Below are positions 9,149-16,546 of a stretch of DNA of 22,016 nucleotides, one piece after another. This DNA comes from Deltaproteobacteria bacterium (GTDB taxonomy: Bacteria > Desulfobacterota > Desulfobacteria > Desulfobacterales > ETH-SRB1): NCBI GenBank assembly GCA_030627475.1, contig DAOURZ010000001.1, forward strand, positions 1 through 22,016, written 5' to 3'. The notes beneath the pieces were generated by a model. It searched no databases. It saw only the letters and a program-made list of their open reading frames with translations, and was not told where the DNA came from. Within the stretch, counting starts at the first letter, position 1; every line of letters begins with the position of its first letter. Both the position numbers and the translations under genes were made by a program.

Positions 9149-9811
9149 CTAAAAAATCTTCCTGAAATTTTTCTCTATTTTGCATATGGAAACTGCTTTC
9201 AGAAAGGATTTTACTTTGCCAAGGTCTTTTTGTCCCGGGCCTAATTCTACACCTGAACTGACGTCTACAGCATCCGGCATGCTGACTGATACAGCATTGA
9301 AAACATTCTTGGGTGCCAGGCCACCGGCAAGAATCAGGGGATATTTGTTACCAAAACTTTTAACTTTTTCCCAGTCCCATTCTATCGCATTACCTCCCGG
9401 CAAAACTCCTTTGCCGCATTCCACCAGAAATGCTGATGCTTCGTATTTTTCTGCTTCATCCAAGGTCGGATTTCCTTCTGTAAACAGAGCCTTTATTACA
9501 ACAAGATTTTCTTTTTGAAGTCTTCTGACAAGCTCAGGTGATTCCTGCCCATGCAACTGGACAGCGTTAAGACGACAGAATTCAACCTTATGCATTATAT
9601 TCGAAAAACTTTCATTAACAAATACTCCTACAGTTTTTACTTCTGAAGGTAAGGCCATGGAAATTTCTTTTGCCTGAATTTCAGATAAATTCCTTGGACT
9701 CTTTGGAAAAAAAACACATCCGATTGCATTTGCTCCAAGATCTGCACATCCGATTGCTTCCTCAACACCGGTCAGCCCACACACCTTAACCTGAGGACAG
9801 TTATTATTCAT
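9149..9811 (-). CDS. trpF: phosphoribosylanthranilate isomerase TrpF
   Basis: Converts N-(5-phosphoribosyl)anthranilate to the carboxyphenylamino-deoxyribulose phosphate in tryptophan synthesis; cytosolic TIM barrel. 220 residues, the usual length. Seen: catalytic Cys11 in VKVCGLT, the GCVFFPKSPRN segment after strand 2, LAGGLAPKNV and DVSSGVE, the phosphate-binding loops of the barrel. The start ATG overlaps the end of trpC by 8 bases, so the two are translationally coupled. The gene is the last of trpDCF; trpB and trpA, often next, are not here. A repeat element follows the stop codon at once. Confidence 0.97.
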   Translation of the reverse strand: MNNNCPQVKVCGLTGVEEAIGCADLGANAIGCVFFPKSPRNLSEIQAKEISMALPSEVKTVGVFVNESFSNIMHKVEFCRLNAVQLHGQESPELVRRLQKENLVVIKALFTEGNPTLDEAEKYEASAFLVECGKGVLPGGNAIEWDWEKVKSFGNKYPLILAGGLAPKNVFNAVSVSMPDAVDVSSGVELGPGQKDLGKVKSFLKAVSICKIEKNFRKIF

Positions 9812-10613
9812 CTACCCTCTTTCCCATGAGAGATCTCAGGAATGCCTGGCAGTTTTCAGCTCTCACAAGACTTTCACCGATAAGAAAATTCCATATACCT
9901 GCCTGCTGATTTTTAACAATATCATCTCTGTTTTGTATTCCACTGGCAGCAACAGCTATTTGATATGGTTCAAAAAGTGATACCAGTTTTATCGCTGTAT
10001 CAATATTGGTTTCAAAAGAACTTAAGTTTCGATTATTAATTCCGATCAGCCTGGCCTTTGCCTGTGTTGCTGCTTCAAGATCATTTTCCGAGTGTATTTC
10101 TACAAGAGCATCAAGTTTGAGTTCGTTACAGAGCTTTAAATAATCACATAATTGTTTTCGCGAAAGAATACGGGCGATAAGAAGCACTGCATCTGCTCCC
10201 ACAACTGAAGATTCGTAAATCTGATATGAAGAGATCAAAAAATCTTTTCGAAGTACCGGCAGAGTTGATGATTCCCGAGCTTTTTTCAGGTCATCCAGAC
10301 TGCCTTTAAAATAAGGCTGATCCGTCAGCACGGAGATAGCTGCCGCTCCTCCCGTTTCATATTTCTGAGCATATGCTGCAGGATTCAGGTCAGGACAAAT
10401 GGTGCCTTTTGATGGAGAAGCACGTTTTATTTCAGCAATAATATTAATTCCCGAAGGACATGGCTTCTCAAGTTTTTTAATAAACGGTCGTCTTTTACTT
10501 TTAACAGATGCAAAAGCATTCTTACACAGTTGACTCTCTGAAATAAGTTTTTTTGCCTCTGCAATTTCTTCTTTTTTATGTTCAACTATTATTTTTAGAA
10601 AGTCTTTTCCCAT
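9804..10613 (-). CDS. trpC: indole-3-glycerol-phosphate synthase TrpC
   Basis: Closes the indole ring in tryptophan synthesis: carboxyphenylamino-deoxyribulose phosphate gives indole-3-glycerol phosphate and CO2. 269 residues, the normal length for the monofunctional enzyme. Seen: EIKRASPSKG near residues 62-71, LRKDFLIS with the conserved KDF lysine, GINNRNLSSFETN, and AASGI near the C-terminus. The ATG begins immediately after the trpD stop with no spacing, and the 3' end overlaps trpF by 8 bases, giving a tight trpD-trpC-trpF operon. Confidence 0.97.
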   Translation of the reverse strand: MGKDFLKIIVEHKKEEIAEAKKLISESQLCKNAFASVKSKRRPFIKKLEKPCPSGINIIAEIKRASPSKGTICPDLNPAAYAQKYETGGAAAISVLTDQPYFKGSLDDLKKARESSTLPVLRKDFLISSYQIYESSVVGADAVLLIARILSRKQLCDYLKLCNELKLDALVEIHSENDLEAATQAKARLIGINNRNLSSFETNIDTAIKLVSLFEPYQIAVAASGIQNRDDIVKNQQAGIWNFLIGESLVRAENCQAFLRSLMGKRVDE

Positions 10614-11630
10614 TTATCCATTTTCCTGTGTAAAACGAACGAGTTCTTCTATCTTTTCCATAGCTGCTCCTTTGTCAATGGAATTTTCAGCAAGCTTTAT
10701 TCCTTCCCGGAAATTTTTTGCTTTTTCTGCTGCGACAAGTGCTGCGGAGGCATTGATCAATACTACATTGCGTTTTGGACCTTTTTCTCCTTCAAGGATT
10801 CTTCTTGTTATTTCAGCATTAGTTTCAGGATCTCCTCCTTTGAGATCCATTGGATCAGCTCTTTTTTCAAAAAATTGTTCAGGAGTTATATCATAGGTAG
10901 TTACGAGATTATCTTTGAGTTCAGACATACGTGTCGGAGCACAAACTGAAATTTCGTCCAACCCGTCGTGTCCATGTACAACAAATGCGTGTTTTGTGCC
11001 GAGCATTCTCAAAGCATAAGCAAACATTTCAGTCAATTGAGGTGCATAAACTCCAAGAAGCTGGCAATTTGCGGCAGCGGGATTTGTCAGAGGCCCGAGC
11101 ATGTTGAAAATACTACGAATCCCAACTTCTTTTCTTGCTTTGGCAGCATATCTCATCGCTCCATGATAAAGGGGTGCGTATAAAAAGCCAATGCCGATTT
11201 CCTGAATTGCTTCTTCAACTATTTCCGGATTTATATCCAGTTTTACTCCCAGAACTTCAAGAAGATCAGCACTGCCGCATTGGCTTGACACAGAACGATT
11301 TCCGTGCTTTGCTACCGTTACACCGCAACCTGCTACAACAAAAGCAGTTGTGGTTGAAATATTAAATGTTTGAGCGGCGTCTCCACCGGTTCCGCATGTG
11401 TCCACCACATTGGGGGCTGAGACCTGAATGCGCAAAGCTTTTCTGCGCATGGCTCGAGCTGCTCCGGCCAGTTCTTCAAAGGTTTCGCCTTTTGTGGCCA
11501 GAGCTGCCATAAACGCAGCAATCTGAGTGTCAGTAACATTACCTGAAAATATTTCAGTAATCATTTGAGACATTTCAGCTTCGCTCAAATCATTTTTCTG
11601 AACAATTTTTTGAAGATTTTCCCGAAACAT
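10614..11630 (-). CDS. trpD: anthranilate phosphoribosyltransferase TrpD
   Basis: Transfers phosphoribosyl from PRPP to anthranilate, the second step specific to tryptophan synthesis. 338 residues, normal length. Seen: the PRPP-binding DTCGTGGD (GTGGD at 80-84), KHGNRSVSSQCGSADLLE from 108, and the conserved NMLGPLTNP. ATG 11630 has AAAGGAG ten bases upstream. It is the first gene of trpDCF here; trpE and trpG are absent, and a toxin-antitoxin pair on the same strand lies 72 bases upstream. No leader peptide or attenuator was found in that short gap. Confidence 0.97.
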   Translation of the reverse strand: MFRENLQKIVQKNDLSEAEMSQMITEIFSGNVTDTQIAAFMAALATKGETFEELAGAARAMRRKALRIQVSAPNVVDTCGTGGDAAQTFNISTTTAFVVAGCGVTVAKHGNRSVSSQCGSADLLEVLGVKLDINPEIVEEAIQEIGIGFLYAPLYHGAMRYAAKARKEVGIRSIFNMLGPLTNPAAANCQLLGVYAPQLTEMFAYALRMLGTKHAFVVHGHDGLDEISVCAPTRMSELKDNLVTTYDITPEQFFEKRADPMDLKGGDPETNAEITRRILEGEKGPKRNVVLINASAALVAAEKAKNFREGIKLAENSIDKGAAMEKIEELVRFTQENG

Positions 11631-11702
11631 GATTGCTATTCTCCTTTTTTTACTGAGCCCTTATTGCTGGGTTATGTGGATTTATCAATCAATTGAAAAG
11701 AG

Positions 11703-11993
11703 TTAAGGATTGATATATTTTTTTAGTTTTTGATAGAAATTTTGATGAGAACCAAAGGTATAAAGAATAAGAGAGTTTTCTATACTTTCATATGCCAAAA
11801 AAATTAACGATTGCATGGACTTAAATTTATATACTCGAACCCCGCTCAGATCACCAATTTTCATGGTTCCTGTTTCCGGGTCTTGAGCTATTTTACTAAC
11901 TGCCTTATCTAAATCTTTAATTTGGTTCTTATGTAGTTTTTTTTTCTGTTTGGAAAACAAAGGGGACTGAATGATTTTATTGATTTTAATCAT
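11703..11993 (-). CDS. RelE/ParE-family toxin of a type II toxin-antitoxin module
   Basis: Small basic protein of 96 residues. The pattern LSGVRVYKF, LIFLAYE and LILYTFGSHQNFYQKLKKY fits the RelE/ParE fold: a conserved Arg-containing strand, then a strand of hydrophobic residues, then a Gly-x-H-x-x-x-Y tail. Members are usually mRNA endonucleases acting on translating ribosomes or, in the ParE branch, gyrase poisons; which applies cannot be told. It follows the antitoxin with a 4-base ATGA overlap, the classic order for ParD-ParE-like pairs. It lies between the antitoxin and trpD on one strand, so it could be read through into trpD. Confidence 0.82.
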   Translation of the reverse strand: MIKINKIIQSPLFSKQKKKLHKNQIKDLDKAVSKIAQDPETGTMKIGDLSGVRVYKFKSMQSLIFLAYESIENSLILYTFGSHQNFYQKLKKYINP

Positions 11994-12217
11994 TCGCCTT
12001 CTCCAAAAACATACGAGGTTCCAAACCCAGCTTTAATTTGCTCCTTTGCAACAAGAATTTCCTGAATAAATGGCAATGGCAGATCTGGATTTTCTTCAAT
12101 TATTTGGCCTATGCTTGCCCAATATTCAATTTGACCGGCAATAGATCGTTTAAATATTTTTGATTTAATTTTGGCTTTTATTACAAGATTATCTGATATT
12201 TTAACGGCTGTCGGCAT
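11990..12217 (-). CDS. ParD-like antitoxin
   Basis: 75-residue protein starting MPTAVKISDNLV. The N-terminal strand plus helix, with IAGQIEYWASIGQIIEENPD, is the pattern of the ParD-like antitoxin family (ribbon-helix-helix-type DNA binding). It probably neutralises the downstream toxin through its C-terminus and represses its own promoter as a complex. A large palindrome begins 16 bases upstream of the start codon and overlaps the predicted promoter. The stop overlaps the toxin start by 4 bases. Confidence 0.85.
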   Translation of the reverse strand: MPTAVKISDNLVIKAKIKSKIFKRSIAGQIEYWASIGQIIEENPDLPLPFIQEILVAKEQIKAGFGTSYVFGEGE

Positions 12218-12232
12218 AATTATACTCCATTT

Positions 12233-12287
12233 TTATGGTTCATATTATGATGAATAACAATATAAACCATAAAACAATATTCTGCAA
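12233..12287 (-). promoter_or_regulatory. promoter and palindromic operator of the toxin-antitoxin module
   Basis: On the minus strand TTGCAG (plus 12282-12287) and TATATT (plus 12259-12264) are spaced by 17 bases. The -10 lies in one arm of a palindrome: TTATGGTTCATATT at 12233-12246 pairs with AATATAAACCATAA at 12259-12272, 13 of 14 positions, with a 12-base spacer. This is the expected arrangement for autorepression by an antitoxin. Sequence inspection only. Confidence 0.55.
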
Positions 12288-12338
12288 CTATTAATTCCAT
12301 ATTGTTACATTACAAATTGCTCAATTTGATTTTTACTC

Positions 12339-12369
12339 TTGACCTGGAATTATTCTAATGTTAGATTAA
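12339..12369 (+). promoter_or_regulatory. perR promoter with PerR/Fur-box-like palindrome
   Basis: TTGACC (12339-12344) and TAGATT (12362-12367) are spaced 17 bases. The palindrome TTATTCTAA-TG-TTAGATTAA (12350-12369; arms match at 8 of 9) covers the spacer and -10. PerR and Fur boxes are AT-rich inverted repeats of this size, so autoregulation of perR and the genes downstream is likely. The inferred transcription start, about seven bases after the -10, would lie next to the start codon. Confidence 0.6.
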
Positions 12370-12375
12370 GTTTAT

Positions 12376-12786
12376 ATGATGAACTTAACAGAAAAATTAG
12401 CCGAGCTTAATAAAAAAGGATGCACATTAACAATACAGCGCCATGCTATCCTGAAATACCTGTATAAGAATCGCACACATCCAACAGTAGAGGAAATCTA
12501 CTATAGTTTAAAGAAAAAATTTTCTGCGATTTCAAAGGCTACAGTTTATAACACCTTGGAACTTTTAAAGAATTATGGTTTTATTCAGGAAATAACGATT
12601 GAAAAGGGAAAATTGCATTTTGATTACGAAGTCGAGCCTCATCATCACTTCTTCTGTCACAAATGCAATAATATCTATGATGTTAATGTAGAGGGATGTC
12701 CGCTTGCAGGAAAAAAAATGATAGATGGGCATAAAATTGAGGAGCTGAGGCCGTATATCATTGGCACCTGCTCGAAGTGTTTGTAG
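12376..12786 (+). CDS. perR: PerR-type peroxide-sensing repressor (Fur family)
   Basis: 136-residue Fur-family repressor with an N-terminal winged helix (SKATVYNTLELL is the recognition region) and a C-terminal metal-binding dimerisation domain. All five regulatory metal ligands of Bacillus subtilis PerR (H37, D85, H91, H93, D104) have counterparts at a constant offset of two: H35, D83, H89, H91, D102. The structural zinc cysteines are C94, C97, C132 and C135. The Asp ligands favour PerR over Fur or Zur. PerR with Fe(II) is oxidised by peroxide and leaves DNA, switching on defence genes, which fits the genes that follow. Two ATGs (12376 and 12379) are possible, and neither has a Shine-Dalgarno sequence. 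Confidence 0.9.
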   Translation: MMNLTEKLAELNKKGCTLTIQRHAILKYLYKNRTHPTVEEIYYSLKKKFSAISKATVYNTLELLKNYGFIQEITIEKGKLHFDYEVEPHHHFFCHKCNNIYDVNVEGCPLAGKKMIDGHKIEELRPYIIGTCSKCL

Positions 12787-12847
12787 AAAAAGAGAGATTC
12801 CGGATGATAATTTTGAAATGACAGATTAATAAAAAAGGAGGTTATGT

Positions 12848-14113
12848 ATGAAGAAATTCTTTATCTTTTTTTTCGTTTCCCTGATGACGCTGCTATTTAT
12901 GGCAGGCATTGCTTCAGCAGAAGAGGGAAAAGTCTGTATCGGGTGCCATAAGGCTGTTACACCACTTTTGGTTAAGGATTGGCAGAGCAGTAAACATAGT
13001 AATAATGAGGTTACCTGTAATGTTTGTCATGGATCCGAACATAAGAGTAAAAAAACATCCCACTTAGCCAGGATGCCTGACGAGAATACCTGTGCGGAGT
13101 GTCATGAGAAACAGTTTAATCAATTCACTAAAGGAAAACACAATTTTGGCTGGACGTCTTTAAATGCTCTGCCGATTACACACATGGAGCCTGATGAACT
13201 GATGGAAGGCGGTAAAGGCTGCGGTGGATGTCATAATATGGGAGTAAAATCAGAAGCTCAGAAAAAAGAATTGCGAGACAAAGGTTATACATACCGGACA
13301 AATTCCTGCGATGAATGTCATACACGGCATACATTCTCTAAAAAAGAGGCGCAGGATCCCAAAGCATGCCAGACATGCCATATGGGGTTTGATCACCCTC
13401 AATGGGAGATGTATGAAAGCTCCAAACACGGTGTTAGATATCAGATGAAGGAAATGGGAAGACTACCCAAAGACGCAGCTGCTCCTACCTGCCAGTTCTG
13501 TCATTTACCTGACGGAACCCATACAAACAAAGTGGCCTGGGGATTTTTGGCGGTAAGGCTTCCTCTGCCAAACGATAAACAATGGGCAAAAGACCAGGCA
13601 ACAATTCTTAAAGCGCTTGGGGTATTAGATCCGGAGGGAAAACCCACTGCCCGGTTAGATATCGTTAAAGCTGCTGATCTGGCAAGGCTGACTGAAGATG
13701 ATTGGCAGACCGAACGGAAAAAGATGATAAAAACCTGCAAAAAGTGCCATTCTGAAAAATATGCACGGACAGAGCTTGAAAAAGGCGATCAGATGATCAA
13801 AAAAGCGGATCGCTTAATGGCGGAAGCCATAAATATTGTCGCTGACCTGTACAAAGACGGCATTTTGAAAAAACCTGCACATTACACTTATGCCTATCCC
13901 GATTTTTTACATTTTTACCAAACCGGGGGTTCCTACATCGAACAGGTACTATTCAAGATGTACATGAAACACAGAATGAGGACATATCAGGGAGTTTTTC
14001 ATGCCAATCCGGATTATTCCTACTGGTATGGATGGGCGCCTATGACCAAAGCTCTGGATGAAGTCAGAAAACTTGCCGAAGGTTTGAGATGTAAGGATAG
14101 ACTAAAACAATAA
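12848..14113 (+). CDS. octaheme c-type cytochrome, hydroxylamine oxidoreductase-like
   Basis: Exported multiheme cytochrome of 421 residues. A signal peptide (about 1-24, ending ASA) is followed by eight CXXCH heme sites at C30, C57, C82, C125, C154, C174, C215 and C297, then a long heme-free helical C-terminus. Eight hemes with this spacing and a helical tail match the HAO family, which includes hydroxylamine oxidases and reductive relatives that reduce nitrite or hydroxylamine. Oxidising HAOs carry a Tyr that crosslinks the active heme; I could not place that residue with confidence, so direction is undecided. The C-terminal [13 protein letters not shown] segment (388-399) should help an alignment. 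AAAGGAGGT lies five bases before ATG 12848. The gene lies 61 bases after perR and 14 before the peroxiredoxin, so nitrosative-stress defence is an inference. Confidence 0.85.
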   Translation: MKKFFIFFFVSLMTLLFMAGIASAEEGKVCIGCHKAVTPLLVKDWQSSKHSNNEVTCNVCHGSEHKSKKTSHLARMPDENTCAECHEKQFNQFTKGKHNFGWTSLNALPITHMEPDELMEGGKGCGGCHNMGVKSEAQKKELRDKGYTYRTNSCDECHTRHTFSKKEAQDPKACQTCHMGFDHPQWEMYESSKHGVRYQMKEMGRLPKDAAAPTCQFCHLPDGTHTNKVAWGFLAVRLPLPNDKQWAKDQATILKALGVLDPEGKPTARLDIVKAADLARLTEDDWQTERKKMIKTCKKCHSEKYARTELEKGDQMIKKADRLMAEAINIVADLYKDGILKKPAHYTYAYPDFLHFYQTGGSYIEQVLFKMYMKHRMRTYQGVFHANPDYSYWYGWAPMTKALDEVRKLAEGLRCKDRLKQ

Positions 14114-14127
14114 AGGAGGTAATAAAA

Positions 14128-14736
14128 ATGAGCGTACAAGTGGGAAAAAAAGCGCCAGACTTTCAGGCGCCGGCATTTCACGAGGGGCAAATCAAACAAA
14201 TCAAACTTTCCGACTATTTGGGTAAATGGGTACTGCTCTGTTTCTACCCAGGGGATTTTACCTTTGTTTGACCTACAGAACTGACGGCAGTTGCTGCTAA
14301 ATATGAAGAACTCAAAAAATTAGGAGTTGAAGTCTTCTCAATGAGTGTGGACAGTGTTTTCAGCCATAAAATTTGGCAGGAAGAGGAGCTATCCAAAATG
14401 ATAGAAGGTGGTGTTCCCTACCCTATGCTTTCCGATGCGGGGGGCAAGACAGGAAAACTCTATGGCGTTTATGACGAGGATGCAGGAGTAAATATTAGAG
14501 GGCGTTTCATTATTGATCCTGATGGCATTATCCTGGCCATGGAGGTGCTAACTCCTCCGGTGGGAAGAAGTGTTGCTGAATTAATACGTCAGGTTCAGGC
14601 GTATCAGCATGTTCGTGAAACAGGAGAAGTTATGCCATCTGGATGGCAGCCAGGAAAACCGACCCTTAAACCTGGGCCGGATCTGGCGGGCAAGGTATGG
14701 AAGGTGTGGAAACCCGAAAATGAGGAGAAACCATGA
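14128..14736 (+). CDS. selenocysteine-containing peroxiredoxin, UGA-48 read as Sec
   Basis: AhpC/TSA-type peroxiredoxin of 202 residues, read through an in-frame TGA at 14269-14271 (codon 48). The surrounding [13 protein letters not shown] is the universal peroxidatic motif with Sec where Cys normally stands. The protein continues in the same frame to the end: [29 protein letters not shown] and R124 in [12 protein letters not shown], the catalytic Arg region. No frame change is needed. AAAGGAGGT lies seven bases before ATG 14128. The GEVxP position that carries the resolving Cys in typical AhpC-type enzymes is Met169. The only ordinary Cys is C38, so recycling is probably unlike a normal 2-Cys enzyme. 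The 3' end overlaps the superoxide reductase start by four bases. Alternative: a nonsense mutation, unlikely given the exact site and intact flanks. Confidence 0.93.
14269..14296 (+). promoter_or_regulatory. UGA-Sec codon and candidate bacterial SECIS hairpin
   Basis: The UGA at 14269-14271 is followed by CAGAACTG (14276-14283), loop ACGG, CAGTT, a bulged G, and CTG (to 14296), giving an eight-pair stem with one bulge. The loop starts 12 bases after UGA. Bacterial SECIS elements are short hairpins just downstream of UGA that bind SelB, with a G in the apical loop. A smaller alternative pairing (GCAG/CTGC) exists, so the exact fold is unsettled. Confidence 0.6.
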
Positions 14737-15107
14737 CTGAGAAACTCCGGATTTACAAGTGTAAAGTCTGCGGTAACATTGTGGAAGTTCTGCACGAAGG
14801 GGCTGGCAATCTTGTGTGCTGTGGACAGCCTATGGCACTCCGTAAAGAGAACGCTGTGGATGCCAGTAAGGAAAAGCATGTGCCTGTGGTGGAAAAGACG
14901 GCAGGGGGCATCAAAGTGAAAGTGGGAAGCGTTGCACACCCAATGGAGGAGAAACATTATATCGAATGGATTGAGATCATCACATATGGGAAGGTTTACC
15001 GTCAGTTTTTAAAACCTGGAGATATACCGGAAGTAACGTTTAATATTGAGGCAGGAGATATGACAACCCGTGGGTATTGTAATCTGCACGGGTTATGGAA
15101 AGCATAA
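14733..15107 (+). CDS. dfx: desulfoferrodoxin, class I (2Fe) superoxide reductase
   Basis: Reduces superoxide to peroxide without making O2, taking electrons from rubredoxin; cytosolic enzyme of anaerobes. 124 residues. Centre I (FeCys4) ligands are C10, C13, C29 and C30. Centre II ligands are H49, H69, H75, C116 and H119, and the catalytic Glu47-Lys48 pair precedes H49. These positions match the numbering of characterised Desulfovibrio-type desulfoferrodoxins. The peroxide product would be handled by the upstream peroxiredoxin, and rubredoxin lies three genes downstream. The start overlaps the peroxiredoxin stop (ATGA), so the two are coupled. Confidence 0.97.
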   Translation: MTEKLRIYKCKVCGNIVEVLHEGAGNLVCCGQPMALRKENAVDASKEKHVPVVEKTAGGIKVKVGSVAHPMEEKHYIEWIEIITYGKVYRQFLKPGDIPEVTFNIEAGDMTTRGYCNLHGLWKA

Positions 15108-15115
15108 TTGTTATT

Positions 15116-15220
15116 AGGGCTCGCACAAAAATAATCTAACATTTTAAGCACCGATACATCCCGCCTTGCCAGACGGGTACCTCAACACTTAAAATTGTGA
15201 ACTTCTTTTTGTGCGAATCC
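15116..15220. repeat. palindromic intergenic repeat, family 2, full copy
   Basis: A 105-bp imperfect palindrome lies between the superoxide reductase and ferritin-like genes. The left end AGGGCTCGCACAAAAATA (15116-15133) pairs with TTTTTGTGCGAATCC on the right (15206-15220). Inner arms ATTTTAAG and CTTAAAAT pair, and a GC-rich hairpin CCCG/CGGG (15160-15177) sits at the tip. The left end recurs exactly (18 bases) at 16131-16148. As RNA it could fold into one long hairpin inside the operon transcript. Confidence 0.7.
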
Positions 15221-15255
15221 TTACGCAAACAAACAGAACGGCAAAGGGGTTTCCA

Positions 15256-16125
15256 TTGGAAAAACAGGCATTGATTGATATGTTGAACAGAGATATCGCC
15301 GATGAGCATGCAGCCATCATACGCTATCTTGTTCATGGTTACATGGAAGGGGAAGGGACACCTCTCGGTTCGAGCCTTCTTTCTATTACCAGGGAAGAAA
15401 TGTGGCATATGCACTGGCTGGGGATGATCATAGGCAAGCTGGGAGGTGAGCCCAATTTTACACCTGCTCCATACCCCTATGATCCGACCAGCCGGGCCAC
15501 GATGCTCAGATCCTACATCGAATACGAGGAGAAACTGATACCTCATTACAATGAAGAAGTGAATAAAGTTGATGATTCTCACATCAGACGGGTCCTTCAT
15601 AGAGAGTCTTGGGAATCTGCCATTCATGCCAGGAAGTTTCAACGAAAACTGGATAAGTTAAGCCCGGAAGAAGCAGCAAGTCTTCCTGGAAAAGAAAGTG
15701 AATTGCCTAAAGATTTATTGGATAAGCTGCAGGCAGAGGTCACAAGTAAATATACGGAGATGCTGCAGCATCTTCGCACTTCCTGGGTTTTCCAACAAGA
15801 TGAAAACATGGGCTGGAAAATCATGGACCAGGCCATGGAAAAAATGAAACATCTTGCGCATTTTGCTGAAGACATCGCCGAGGATGGTATTCGACCTGAA
15901 TTTAAACCCGGAAAGATAGATAATAAAAACTTTGCCATTGGATTGGCCTTGAAAAATGCATTGGAGGATGTACAGGCGGCCCGGGAACGCCACTTAAAGT
16001 TGAGGGAAGACAGCGAAGTCAAGAAGCATTCAGGGCTTGTGATTAATATGGACATCACCATCCAGCAGGAGGAGTATCAATCAGCAGAACTTGAAGACTG
16101 GAATAAAAACAAGAAAGAAACCTGA
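15256..16125 (+). CDS. tandem ferritin-like protein, putative diiron/iron-binding
   Basis: 289-residue protein that reads as two ferritin-like four-helix domains in a row. Domain 1 (about 1-140) has E17, E48-x2-H51, E89/E91, then E117/E120 and H124, the carboxylate and His pattern of diiron bundles. Domain 2 (about 155-289) has E161 or E168, E195-x3-H199 (near H202), E237 and E272, a weaker version of the same pattern. The usual bacterioferritin has one domain of about 160 residues. Start: TTG 15256, with AAAGGGG seven bases upstream; an in-frame GTG at 15211 is part of a repeat and unlikely. Iron storage or peroxide scavenging is inferred from fold and context; the substrate is unknown. Confidence 0.75.
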   Translation: MEKQALIDMLNRDIADEHAAIIRYLVHGYMEGEGTPLGSSLLSITREEMWHMHWLGMIIGKLGGEPNFTPAPYPYDPTSRATMLRSYIEYEEKLIPHYNEEVNKVDDSHIRRVLHRESWESAIHARKFQRKLDKLSPEEAASLPGKESELPKDLLDKLQAEVTSKYTEMLQHLRTSWVFQQDENMGWKIMDQAMEKMKHLAHFAEDIAEDGIRPEFKPGKIDNKNFAIGLALKNALEDVQAARERHLKLREDSEVKKHSGLVINMDITIQQEEYQSAELEDWNKNKKET

Positions 16126-16130
16126 CACTA

Positions 16131-16148
16131 AGGGCTCGCACAAAAATA
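16131..16148 (+). repeat. family 2 repeat, half copy
   Basis: AGGGCTCGCACAAAAATA matches 15116-15133 at all 18 bases. It lies five bases after the ferritin-like stop and 20 bases before the rubredoxin start. No inverted right arm is nearby, so it is a fragment or a solo end. Confidence 0.65.
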
Positions 16149-16168
16149 TGATAGAAAAAGAGGATAAA

Positions 16169-16330
16169 ATGGATAAATATGTATGCACAGTATGCGGCTA
16201 TGTTTATGACCCGGCACAGGGAAATCCTGACAATGGAGTTGAGCCGGGAACAAAATGGGAAGATGTACCTGATGACTGGGAATGCCCGGTGTGCGGAGTT
16301 TCAAAGGATGAGTTTGAAAAGGAAGAATAA
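16169..16330 (+). CDS. rubredoxin
   Basis: 53-residue one-electron carrier with one Fe(Cys)4 site: C6, C9, C39 and C42 in the CxxCGY and CPxCG pattern, plus the rubredoxin core [12 protein letters not shown]. Length is typical. In anaerobes rubredoxin reduces superoxide reductase and often peroxide-removing proteins, matching the gene set here. I chose ATG 16169, which has GAGG five bases upstream and gives the standard N-terminus [13 protein letters not shown] 16148 would add seven residues and begins inside a repeat end. Confidence 0.96.
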   Translation: MDKYVCTVCGYVYDPAQGNPDNGVEPGTKWEDVPDDWECPVCGVSKDEFEKEE

Positions 16331-16346
16331 TAAGGAAAGAGTTGTT

Positions 16347-16538
16347 ATGAGAAAACCAGTTGTTGACATCGGTCAATGCACTCTGTGTGAAGGATGTATC
16401 GAAGTATGCCCTTTGGTTTTCAGGCTGAATGAAACAGGTTTCATAGAAGTCACCGAGCTTTCGGATTATTTTGATCTCTGTGTCGAAGAAGCCATAAAAT
16501 ATTGCCCTGAGGATTGCATATCCTGGGAAGAGAGTTAA
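16347..16538 (+). CDS. single-cluster [4Fe-4S] ferredoxin
   Basis: 63-residue ferredoxin. Cysteines C11, C14, C17, C21, C45 and C53 match those of Desulfovibrio gigas ferredoxin (8, 11, 14, 18, 42, 50) at a constant offset of three. C11, C14, C17 and C53 would bind one [4Fe-4S] cluster and C21/C45 could form the disulfide. C57 is an extra Cys. The D. gigas-like DLCVEEAIKYCP region is well conserved. Start ATG 16347 has TAAGGAAAG upstream and follows the rubredoxin stop by 16 bases, so the two carriers are probably co-transcribed. Its redox partner is not shown by sequence. Confidence 0.93.
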   Translation: MRKPVVDIGQCTLCEGCIEVCPLVFRLNETGFIEVTELSDYFDLCVEEAIKYCPEDCISWEES

Positions 16539-16546
16539 AATAAATA

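Noticed and set aside
11650..11665. Family 2 repeat fragment upstream of trpD (GAGCCCTTA)
   Set aside because: Only about nine bases match the family 2 end; within chance.
14341..14736. A separate 131-residue peroxiredoxin-like gene starting at 14341
   Set aside because: It is the C-terminal part of the Sec-containing gene starting at 14128; it has no ribosome-binding site and lacks the active-site region.
15211..15255. GTG 15211 as start of the ferritin-like gene
   Set aside because: It lies in the right end of the palindromic repeat; TTG 15256 has a good ribosome-binding site and begins the conserved domain.
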